Of a stretch of 64,000 nucleotides of DNA, positions 8,118 through 15,231 are shown in pieces. The stretch comes from JAVVVD01 sp036652795 (GTDB taxonomy: Bacteria > Bacillota > Clostridia > Christensenellales > CAG-138): assembly GCA_036652795.1 (NCBI GenBank), contig JAVVVD010000003.1:124001-188000 (forward strand), in the 5' to 3' direction. Under the pieces are notes generated by a model. That model saw only the letters and a program-made list of their open reading frames with translations, was not told where the DNA came from and made no database searches. Positions within the stretch are counted from its first letter, which is position 1. Each line of letters opens with the position of its first letter. The translations under genes and the position numbers were made by a program.

Positions 8118-9326
8118 CTATAATTTATGCGCTTGTGGTTTGATCGCTTTTTTGCTTTTTTCCACCTTTATCTCGCCCGACTTCATCAGCGCAACCTTTG
8201 TTGCCACAGGTCCTATAAGCTCATATATCAGCGTAGCGCACAGCACCACAGCCTGTATCTGAGCCCCATATTCCGGAAGCTCCGTCATCACTATCTGCGC
8301 CATACCAATCGCAACGCCCGCCTGCGGCAGCAGCGCCAATCCAAGATATTTTTTTATATTTGGCGACGACTTCACCGCGGACGCACCCAAGTATGCCCCG
8401 AAGTATTTTCCCACAGCGCGAGCAACTATATATATAAGCCCCAATATGCCAACCGTTGGCAGCACCGCAAGATTCAATTCTGCACCCGATATCACAAAAA
8501 ACAGCATAAACAGCGGCGGCGTCCATGCATCTACACCATCCAACATCGTTTCACCATCGCTACGGAAATTAACTATCGCTCCGCCTATTGCCATGCACAG
8601 CAACAAATCTGAAAGTCCATAGGTTTTTGCAATAGCCACGCCCAGTATCACCGCGGCTATACTTATACATAGCCTGTTGGCCCGCGAATGAAAAAATCGC
8701 ATAGCAAGTGCCACCAAAAAGCCTATGGCCACGCCTATACCCAGGGATAAAGCTATTTCGAGCAACGGTTTTAGCACCATTGTCATCATGCTTGCCGCCT
8801 GAGCGGATGAAAGCGTCTGCGCTACGGCAATTGAAATCGAAAATATCATCAGCCCTATAGCATCATCCATCGCCACAACAGGCAGCAAAGTGCTTGTTAC
8901 CTCACCCTTAGCCTTATATTGCCGCACTACCATTATCGTGGCTGCAGGCGCTGTTGCGGTGGCTATAGCGCCCAACGTCAGCACAAGTGGAAGATCAAAC
9001 CCGCACAGCCACAGTGATGCATCTACCAGCACCACAGCCGCCATCGCTTGGCATATCGTTATTATAAGCGTTTTTCCGCCGATGAACTTTATGTTGCTCA
9101 GCTTAAATTCGCCACCTATTGAGAACGCTATAAAGCCCAACGCGATAGATGTCAATATATTCAATGTTGGAAGCGTTTCCTTGGTAAGAAGGTTTAAACA
9201 AAACGGTCCTATCAAAAGGCCGGCGATCAAATATCCCGTAACATTTGGCAAATGTATCAGCTTTACAACACGCGTTAAAAGCAGCCCCGCGATCATCGCG
9301 GCGCCAACATATATAAGTACATGCAT
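8118..9326 (-). CDS. CPA2-family cation/proton antiporter (Kef/NapA type)
   Basis: This is a 402-residue, roughly 12-13 helix membrane protein. The core motif ATATAPAATIMVV, followed by VAMDDAIGL, corresponds to the unwound helix and the ion-binding acidic pair of CPA2 exchangers. It would exchange Na+ or K+ for protons across the cytoplasmic membrane. Unlike many Kef proteins it has no C-terminal RCK/TrkA-N domain and ends in a short basic tail, so control may come from the PII-like protein encoded 1 bp upstream. The ion specificity cannot be read from the sequence. Confidence 0.9.
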   Translation of the reverse strand: MHVLIYVGAAMIAGLLLTRVVKLIHLPNVTGYLIAGLLIGPFCLNLLTKETLPTLNILTSIALGFIAFSIGGEFKLSNIKFIGGKTLIITICQAMAAVVLVDASLWLCGFDLPLVLTLGAIATATAPAATIMVVRQYKAKGEVTSTLLPVVAMDDAIGLMIFSISIAVAQTLSSAQAASMMTMVLKPLLEIALSLGIGVAIGFLVALAMRFFHSRANRLCISIAAVILGVAIAKTYGLSDLLLCMAIGGAIVNFRSDGETMLDGVDAWTPPLFMLFFVISGAELNLAVLPTVGILGLIYIVARAVGKYFGAYLGASAVKSSPNIKKYLGLALLPQAGVAIGMAQIVMTELPEYGAQIQAVVLCATLIYELIGPVATKVALMKSGEIKVEKSKKAIKPQAHKL

Positions 9327-9327
9327 A

Positions 9328-9672
9328 TTACTTGTGCGATACCCCTTCCCAGCTCATTATCGGCATTGTAAACAATATGCCCGTATTTGGCAGTTTAAGG
9401 TTGCCAGACACATTATGAATAACATCCTTTACCGTTGGAACATCCTCATCCTTGAGTACGATAAAAAGCATTTTACCACTCTCATGCTCAGGATTTATAA
9501 AATAGCGCAATGATCCAAATATTGGTGGCGGTTCTTCGTTTGATTCGCTAATTGCACTAAGCATTCCTTTACAGTCCACAATCGTAGCTCCCGGCACACC
9601 CTTTTCCATCAACTCTGAAAGTATTGGAGATATACTTTCAGTTCTGTTGGTAATAAAAACAAACAGCTGCAT
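9328..9672 (-). CDS. PII-like small signalling protein paired with the antiporter
   Basis: This 114-residue protein has the PII-superfamily ferredoxin-like pattern: a first strand MQLFVFITNR, a helix, GATIVDCKGM as the second strand, a variable loop, and a C-terminal GILFTMPI resembling the last PII strand. PII and PII-like proteins bind adenine nucleotides or related ligands and control membrane partners (for example SbtB with SbtA). The stop codon is one base before the antiporter start, so the pair is coupled. The true PII T-loop and signature sequences are absent. The superfamily call is moderately sure; the regulatory role is inferred from context. Confidence 0.65.
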   Translation of the reverse strand: MQLFVFITNRTESISPILSELMEKGVPGATIVDCKGMLSAISESNEEPPPIFGSLRYFINPEHESGKMLFIVLKDEDVPTVKDVIHNVSGNLKLPNTGILFTMPIMSWEGVSHK

Positions 9673-9740
9673 ATTTTTCTCCTTTGTCGATTTAAGTGCA
9701 AGTGCGCGTATATATGTAATAAATATACTTGGTATTGCCC

Positions 9741-9781
9741 TTACAATGTTGTAACTTACTCCCTTTTGAAATATTTGTCAA
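9741..9781 (-). promoter_or_regulatory. Promoter with overlapping inverted repeat before the PII-like gene
   Basis: A perfect TTGACA (9776-9781) is followed at 17 bp by a weak -10, TAAGTT (9753-9758). A dyad with arms TTACAA and TTGTAA separated by 2 bp (9741-9754) overlaps the expected start of transcription, a typical repressor position. Confidence 0.4.
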
Positions 9782-9788
9782 TCAAAAC

Positions 9789-9810
9789 TGCCAGGGCATA
9801 TGCCCTGGCA
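9789..9810 (-). terminator. Intrinsic terminator of the hydC-hydB operon
   Basis: A perfect 22-bp palindrome (arm TGCCAGGGCAT) is followed on the minus strand by TTTTG. It ends the hydrogenase operon, showing that hydA is not co-transcribed here. Confidence 0.8.
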
Positions 9811-9841
9811 ATTCATTAGGAGATGTTTGTATCTAACTAGC

Positions 9842-11638
9842 TTATTTGCGGCTTATCGCACCAAACTTACAAGAATCCATGCAAGCTCCGCACTTTATGC
9901 ACTTCGCCGTATCTATGGTGAAAGCGCTCTTTATCTGGCCAGAGATGGCGCCTACCGGGCAGTTTCTCGAGCACAGGCTACAGCCCTTGCACTTGGCTGG
10001 ATCGATTACGTATCTAAGCAGCTTCTTGCACACGCCGGCAGGGCAACGCTTTTCATTTATGTGCGCTTCATACTCGTCGCGGAAATAACGTATGGTCGAA
10101 AGCACGGGGTTTGGCGCAGTCTGACCCAAGCCGCACAGTGCCGACGCTTTAATGTTCTTGGCCAGCGTCTCAAGCTTTTCTATGTCTCCCGGTTCGCCAC
10201 GGCCATCTGTTATCTTTTCGAGCATCTCCAGCATACGCCTTGTGCCTATACGGCATGGCGGGCATTTGCCGCAGGATTCATCCACAGTGAACTCGAGGAA
10301 GAATTTTGCAATGTTGACCATGCAGTTGTCTTCATCCATAACTATCATACCGCCAGAGCCCATCATTGAGCCTATTGATATAAGGTTATCATAGTCTATT
10401 GGAATATCCATATGCTCTGCTGGAATGCAGCCACCGGAAGGGCCGCCTGTCTGCGCCGCCTTAAACTTTTTGCCGCCAGGTATGCCTCCGCCGATCTCAT
10501 AGATTACCTCGCGCAGCGTTGTACCCATTGGTATCTCAACAAGACCTGTGTTGTTGATCTTTCCACCCAATGCGAACACCTTTGTGCCCTTGCTCTTTTC
10601 GGTGCCCATTGCAGAGAACCATTCCGCGCCCTTTATGATTATCTGGCAGACGTTTGCATAGGTTTCAACGTTGTTGAGCAATGTTGGCTTGCCAAACAAG
10701 CCCTTTACTGCCGGGAATGGCGGCCTGGGTCTGGGTTCACCGCGCTCGCCCTCTATGGATGCGAGCAAAGCTGTTTCTTCGCCGCACACGAATGCGCCAC
10801 TGCCCAGTCTAAGGTCTACATCAAAGCAGAAATCTGTATTGAATATGTTCTTGCCCAGCAGCCCCGCTTCACGCGCCTGATCTATTGCGATGCGCAAACG
10901 CTTTACCGCTATTGGATATTCGGCACGCACGTAGATATAGCCCTGCTGTGCGCCGATAGCATAACCGGCTATTGCCATTGCTTCCAGCACGGCATGAGGG
11001 TCGCCTTCCAACACAGAACGATCCATGAACGCACCAGGATCGCCTTCGTCCGCGTTGCAGCAAACATATTTAACATCGCTCTCCGGCGCCTTAGCAAGTT
11101 TCCATTTTAAGCCCGTTGGGAAGCCTCCGCCGCCACGGCCGCGCAAGCCTGAAGCCATTATGGTATTTACAACATCATCACGGCTCAACTCGGTAAGGCA
11201 CTTTGCCAACGCCATATAGCCGTCAAATGCAATATACTCATTTATATCCTCGGGATTGATAACACCGCAGTTACGCAGCGCTACGCGCCTTTGCTTTTTG
11301 TAGAAATCCACCTCGTCCAAGGAACGAATCTGGTTGTTTTCGGTGAGACTCTCCTTGTAGAGCAAATCTGTTACTATACGTCCCTTGAGCAAATGCTCGT
11401 TTACGATGCGCGTAACGTCATCCACCTTGATGTGGCTGTAGAATGAGCCTTCTGGGTAGATTATAACGATAGGACCGTTTTCACACAAACCAAAGCAGCC
11501 GGTGCGCACGATCTTAACTTCTTTTTGAATCCCGGCCTTTGCTATTTCTTCTTCAAATTTGACTACAATTCCGTTGGAGTTTGAGGAAGAACAGCCTGTA
11601 CCGGTGCAAACCAGAACCTGGGAACGAAAAAATTCCAT
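9842..11638 (-). CDS. hydB: NADH-linked [FeFe] hydrogenase subunit HydB (NuoF-like flavoprotein)
   Basis: This is a 598-residue diaphorase subunit carrying FMN and the NAD site, where electrons bifurcate in HydABC-type hydrogenases. Domains in order: a thioredoxin-like [2Fe-2S] domain (Cys11, 16, 48, 52); the NuoF core with RGRGGGGFPTG (FMN/NAD loop) and NADEGDPGAFMD; an SLBB segment; the [4Fe-4S] motif ESCGKCPPCRIG; and two C-terminal ferredoxin-type [4Fe-4S] motifs (CKGCSLCSRNCP and CIKCGACMDSC). The extra N- and C-terminal cluster domains distinguish it from plain NuoF. It follows a 2Fe-2S protein, an HATPase and hydC in one operon. Confidence 0.95.
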   Translation of the reverse strand: MEFFRSQVLVCTGTGCSSSNSNGIVVKFEEEIAKAGIQKEVKIVRTGCFGLCENGPIVIIYPEGSFYSHIKVDDVTRIVNEHLLKGRIVTDLLYKESLTENNQIRSLDEVDFYKKQRRVALRNCGVINPEDINEYIAFDGYMALAKCLTELSRDDVVNTIMASGLRGRGGGGFPTGLKWKLAKAPESDVKYVCCNADEGDPGAFMDRSVLEGDPHAVLEAMAIAGYAIGAQQGYIYVRAEYPIAVKRLRIAIDQAREAGLLGKNIFNTDFCFDVDLRLGSGAFVCGEETALLASIEGERGEPRPRPPFPAVKGLFGKPTLLNNVETYANVCQIIIKGAEWFSAMGTEKSKGTKVFALGGKINNTGLVEIPMGTTLREVIYEIGGGIPGGKKFKAAQTGGPSGGCIPAEHMDIPIDYDNLISIGSMMGSGGMIVMDEDNCMVNIAKFFLEFTVDESCGKCPPCRIGTRRMLEMLEKITDGRGEPGDIEKLETLAKNIKASALCGLGQTAPNPVLSTIRYFRDEYEAHINEKRCPAGVCKKLLRYVIDPAKCKGCSLCSRNCPVGAISGQIKSAFTIDTAKCIKCGACMDSCKFGAISRK

Positions 11639-11656
11639 TTTTTACCTCCTCAATCC

Positions 11657-12034
11657 TTACTTGTTGTTGGCTTCATAGTAGCCAATTGTATATGCATCAA
11701 CAGGTCTGTTGTTCACGATATGCTCTGTCATTATCTTGCCTACCATGTCAGGTGTGACCTTAACATATGTGACCTTCTCCTGATCAGGCTTATACACCTC
11801 AACAATGGGCTCCAGACGGCATATACCTATGCATCCGGTCTGCGCCACTGCCACGTCCTGAAGGTTACGCTTGGAAACTTCGTCCATAAAAGCCGCCAGC
11901 ACAGGACGTGCGCCCGCCGCTATTCCGCAGGTAGCCATGCCGACAACAATACGCGTGCCGTCATGATTCTTGCGAAGACTGATTGTTTCCAATGTTCTCT
12001 TACGGATCTCTTCGAGTTCCTTTAAGGATTTCAT
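11657..12034 (-). CDS. Thioredoxin-like [2Fe-2S] ferredoxin domain protein of the hydrogenase operon
   Basis: This 125-residue thioredoxin-like ferredoxin is related to the NuoE C-terminal domain. Cys36 lies in ATCGIAAGAR, and Cys68 and Cys72 in TGCIGIC. Only three cysteines are at cluster positions, because the second Cys of the usual pair is replaced in the Ala/Gly stretch. I believe this pattern is shared by homologues in similar operons, but cannot check here. It is encoded 18 bp upstream of hydB and probably passes electrons within, or helps assemble, the complex. Confidence 0.85.
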   Translation of the reverse strand: MKSLKELEEIRKRTLETISLRKNHDGTRIVVGMATCGIAAGARPVLAAFMDEVSKRNLQDVAVAQTGCIGICRLEPIVEVYKPDQEKVTYVKVTPDMVGKIMTEHIVNNRPVDAYTIGYYEANNK

Positions 12035-12037
12035 TAT

Positions 12038-12595
12038 TCAAACACCTCCGTTTAATTCTTTAATTCCCTGGATAAGATACTCACGCATCCACCCCATTAC
12101 CTCTGGCGAGCTGAAAGGAACCTCGCTCCCCAGCGCTTCGCGCACCTCGCGTGTATCGAATATAAACTGTTCTTCATCCACCGTGTATCTGTAAACGAAG
12201 TCAATACCCTGGTTGCACACCGCAAGCGTCAGCATGGTTTCCGCCATATCGCCCAGCGGCGGCCTATCTATGTTGGAAATCACATACGTTGCGGATATCC
12301 GCGTGCCAAATCCGATCTTTGATGTGAGGAAGAAATTACCTCCGGTTGCCTCAGCTCCCGCTTTAAAAAACGGGATTCCCAGTCCAACCTTGCGGGTTGT
12401 ACGGCTTGTGGTAAATGGGCTTATCACCTTTTCCACAGTTTGCTCGTCCATTCCGCATCCATCGTCCGTAATGGATACCGTAAGTTCATCCGTTGCATGC
12501 TGCACCGTCACCTCCGTATCTATCAGTTTTGCACCCGCTGATATGGAGTTTTGCACGATGTCAAGTATATGCAGGGATATCTCCTTCATCATCAT
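12038..12595 (-). CDS. GHKL (HATPase_c) ATP-binding protein in the hydrogenase operon
   Basis: This 185-residue protein is built on a histidine-kinase-like ATPase domain: N-box DIVQNSISAGA, G1 box DDGCGMD, and a lid GLGIPFFKAGAEATGG. There is no sensor, HisKA or receiver part, so it is closer to anti-sigma-type or stand-alone GHKL proteins than to a full kinase. Genes of this kind recur between the NuoE-like and ferredoxin-like genes of clostridial bifurcating hydrogenase operons; their function is not settled. It ends 3 bp before the thioredoxin-like gene. Confidence 0.87.
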   Translation of the reverse strand: MMMKEISLHILDIVQNSISAGAKLIDTEVTVQHATDELTVSITDDGCGMDEQTVEKVISPFTTSRTTRKVGLGIPFFKAGAEATGGNFFLTSKIGFGTRISATYVISNIDRPPLGDMAETMLTLAVCNQGIDFVYRYTVDEEQFIFDTREVREALGSEVPFSSPEVMGWMREYLIQGIKELNGGV

Positions 12596-12601
12596 GGGGC
12601 G

Positions 12602-13090
12602 TCAACCTCTTTGGCGATACTTCTCCACTATGCCTGGGATCTGGTCTGGAACCAGCCTGCCGTAAACCTCATCGTTTATCATCATCGCAGGGGCGAGTCC
12701 GCAGCAGCCTATGCAGCGGGTTGCGTCCAACGTAAACATACCATCTTTAGTGGTTTGATTCACGCTTATGCCAAGCTGTTTTTCAAGCTCGTCAAGCACA
12801 AGCTGAGAGCCACGTACGTAACATGCCGTTCCAAGGCAAAGGCCGATTTTGTACTTACCCTTTGGTTGAAGGGTAAAGAGCGAATAGAATGTGGAAATGC
12901 CATAGATTGTGCTAACTGGCACGTCCATTTTCTTGGAGATATAGCCCTGCACCTGCTCGTCGACACAGCCTATTATCTCCTGTGCCTTCTGCATGATGGG
13001 CAGCAGTCCGCCCGGCTCATCCTTCCATTGCTCAATGACCTTGTCCAACTGCTTGAATTCCTCTGTGCGGGAACTATTTTCTTTGGCCAT
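12602..13090 (-). CDS. hydC: NADH-linked [FeFe] hydrogenase subunit HydC (NuoE-like)
   Basis: This is a 162-residue thioredoxin-fold [2Fe-2S] subunit of the NADH-linked hydrogenase. The four cluster ligands read as Cys85 and Cys90 (CLGTAC) and Cys126 and Cys130 (CIGCC). The N-terminal helical NuoE part (about residues 10-75, with VSTIYGISTFYSLF) is complete. It is the first gene of the operon, with AAGGAGG upstream of the ATG at 13090. Confidence 0.94.
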   Translation of the reverse strand: MAKENSSRTEEFKQLDKVIEQWKDEPGGLLPIMQKAQEIIGCVDEQVQGYISKKMDVPVSTIYGISTFYSLFTLQPKGKYKIGLCLGTACYVRGSQLVLDELEKQLGISVNQTTKDGMFTLDATRCIGCCGLAPAMMINDEVYGRLVPDQIPGIVEKYRQRG

Positions 13091-13121
13091 GATGTAGTTA
13101 TTCCTCCTTGATATTCATGAA

Positions 13122-13189
13122 TTACCAATATTGATAAAAATACGACAAAGCACCTTGTAAAGTGTAACATAAAATGCCCTGAAAATAAA
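13122..13189 (-). promoter_or_regulatory. Probable promoter and candidate operator of the hydC operon
   Basis: An extended -10 TGT-TACACT (hexamer 13161-13166) has only a poor -35. Within the leader lies a near-perfect dyad, TTACCAA-TA-TTGATAA (13122-13137). It does not match the Rex consensus; it may be a redox or FNR-type operator. Nothing else is seen between 13091 and 13303. Confidence 0.3.
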
Positions 13190-13303
13190 GGCTAAATAAG
13201 ATATATTAAATAAATTGATCACATTTATACTACTCATAAAAAATAATGGATATGCTTATGCTTATACGCTTACAGTGCGTAAAAGCAGCCGCCTATATGC
13301 GTA

Positions 13304-15208
13304 TCAGCCCCTTTTGCGTGGCGTTTTCGCCATGCCCGCATATGCCTTTGTCCGCTTTGTATCACCGCGCGGCTTTTTATCCGTGGTGGCGCGGCTGTGC
13401 TCATTTTGGGCAGGCGGCACGAGTGCATCCTTATCAAAGCCTATCAGATCCTGCCTGTCGGCAGCTATTAGTGCCTCACGCGCCTTATCACGATATTGCG
13501 GAAGAAAATATTGCATAAGCGCACGCTGCATCGCCTTTTCACGTGCGCTCTTTGGTACATATACCCGCTTCATATCACGCGGATCAAGGCCAGTATAGTA
13601 CATACAGGTGGACAGTGTGCCTGGCGTTGGGTAAAAATCTTGAACCTGTTCCGGCCGCTGTCCCGTGCGCTTAAGATACTGCGCAAGCGCTATGGCCGAA
13701 TTAAGGTCGCTGCCCGGGTGCGAGCTCATGAAATACGGCACAATATACTGCTGCTTACCCATGTTCTTGTTTATCTGCATATATTTTTGCACAAACCTAT
13801 CATACAGCGCGCGCCCGGGCTTGCCCATAAGGCGTAGCACCGAATCGTCTATATGCTCCGGCGCTACCTTAAGCTGGCCGCTCACATGGTTGGCCACAAG
13901 TTCGCGCATAAATGCATCGCTCTTATCATACATCACATAATCATAGCGGATACCGCTGCGCACGAACACCTTTTTTATATTCGGCAACGCAGATAGCTTT
14001 TTGAGCAGCTCCACATAGTCACTGTGATCCACCCGCAGATTTTCGCAGCGCTCAAAGCCAAGGCACTGGCGATCCGCACACACGCCGCTTTTAAGCTGCT
14101 TATCACATGCCGGCAACCTGAAATCCGCCGTAGGCCCGCCCACATCATGAATATACCCCTTGAATCCAGGCAGCAGCGCAAGAAGCTTGGCCTCTGTGAG
14201 TAGTGAAGCATGGCTGCGCGCCTGTATCACCCTGCCCTGATGAAACGTCAGTGCGCAGAACGAGCAGCCTCCAAAGCAGCCGCGGCATGAGGTAAGTGAA
14301 AACTCAACCTCATCCAGCGCCGGTATATGCTCATTGTATGACGGATGCGCTTCTCGCGTATATGGCAGCTCATACACATCGTCCAGCTCCTGCTGAGTAA
14401 GTGGTAGCGCAGGCGGATTTACCACGATATAGCCTTTATCGTGTGGCTGAACGATGCATTTCCCGCGCAGTGCATCCTGCTCGCGATATTGCGTCATAAA
14501 CGCCTCGGCATAGCTGCGCGTATCCGAAGCAACCTGTTCAAAGCTATGTGTAAGTATATAGTCATACACATTATCTATGCTGTTTGTCATGTAGCAGGTG
14601 CCCTGAATATATGTTATATCCTGCACCTTAAGGCCACCGTCAAGCGCATCCGCCACATCCACAATTGCCCGCTCTCCCATGCCGTATATCAACAGGTCCG
14701 CACCGCTGTCCGACAATATGCTGCGCCGCACCTTATCATCCCAATAATCATAATGTGCAAAGCGGCGCAGGCTTGCCTCTATGCCCCCTATTATCACAGG
14801 CACGCCATGGTAAGCCGCACGCACCATATTAGAATACACAATTGTTGCCCTGTCCGGGCGTTTGCCCGCTATGCCGCCCGGTGTATATGCGTCCTCACTG
14901 CGGCGTCTCTTTGCCGCAGTGTAGTGATTTACCATTGAATCTATATTGCCGGCGCTGACCAAAAAGGCGAGTCTGGGCCTTCCAAAGCGCATAAAGTCAC
15001 GCGTATCATGCCAATCCGGTTGCGCGATTATAGCCACGCTGTAACCATGGCTTTCAAGCACACGGCTTATTATGGCAGGTCCAAAGCTGGGATGGTCTAT
15101 ATAGGCATCCCCGATTATATATATAAAATCCGGCTGCGTTATTCCGCGTACCGAAAGCTCTGCCGTGCTCATTGGCAGCGGCATAAGATTTTGTTGCTTA
15201 TTTCCCAT
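13304..15208 (-). CDS. ygiQ: YgiQ-family radical SAM protein (UPF0313)
   Basis: This 634-residue protein shows the YgiQ layout: an N-terminal B12-binding-like region (about 25-250), then a radical SAM core whose [4Fe-4S] cysteines lie in CRGCFGGCSFC (C-x3-C-x2-C), and a C-terminal DUF3362-like basic tail. The family-specific HDVGGPTADFR and KVAPEHIDD segments are present. The reaction of YgiQ is unknown. It lies 23 bp downstream of the giant glucan synthase gene and could share its transcript. Length is as expected for the family. Confidence 0.92.
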   Translation of the reverse strand: MGNKQQNLMPLPMSTAELSVRGITQPDFIYIIGDAYIDHPSFGPAIISRVLESHGYSVAIIAQPDWHDTRDFMRFGRPRLAFLVSAGNIDSMVNHYTAAKRRRSEDAYTPGGIAGKRPDRATIVYSNMVRAAYHGVPVIIGGIEASLRRFAHYDYWDDKVRRSILSDSGADLLIYGMGERAIVDVADALDGGLKVQDITYIQGTCYMTNSIDNVYDYILTHSFEQVASDTRSYAEAFMTQYREQDALRGKCIVQPHDKGYIVVNPPALPLTQQELDDVYELPYTREAHPSYNEHIPALDEVEFSLTSCRGCFGGCSFCALTFHQGRVIQARSHASLLTEAKLLALLPGFKGYIHDVGGPTADFRLPACDKQLKSGVCADRQCLGFERCENLRVDHSDYVELLKKLSALPNIKKVFVRSGIRYDYVMYDKSDAFMRELVANHVSGQLKVAPEHIDDSVLRLMGKPGRALYDRFVQKYMQINKNMGKQQYIVPYFMSSHPGSDLNSAIALAQYLKRTGQRPEQVQDFYPTPGTLSTCMYYTGLDPRDMKRVYVPKSAREKAMQRALMQYFLPQYRDKAREALIAADRQDLIGFDKDALVPPAQNEHSRATTDKKPRGDTKRTKAYAGMAKTPRKRG

Positions 15209-15231
15209 AGGACTACTTTATCCCAAACCGC

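Noticed and set aside
9800..11110. Long plus-strand open frames opposite hydB
   Set aside because: They mirror the minus-strand hydB codons, lack ribosome-binding sites and give no recognisable protein; the same applies to the other long plus-strand frames opposite the glucan synthase, polC and infB.
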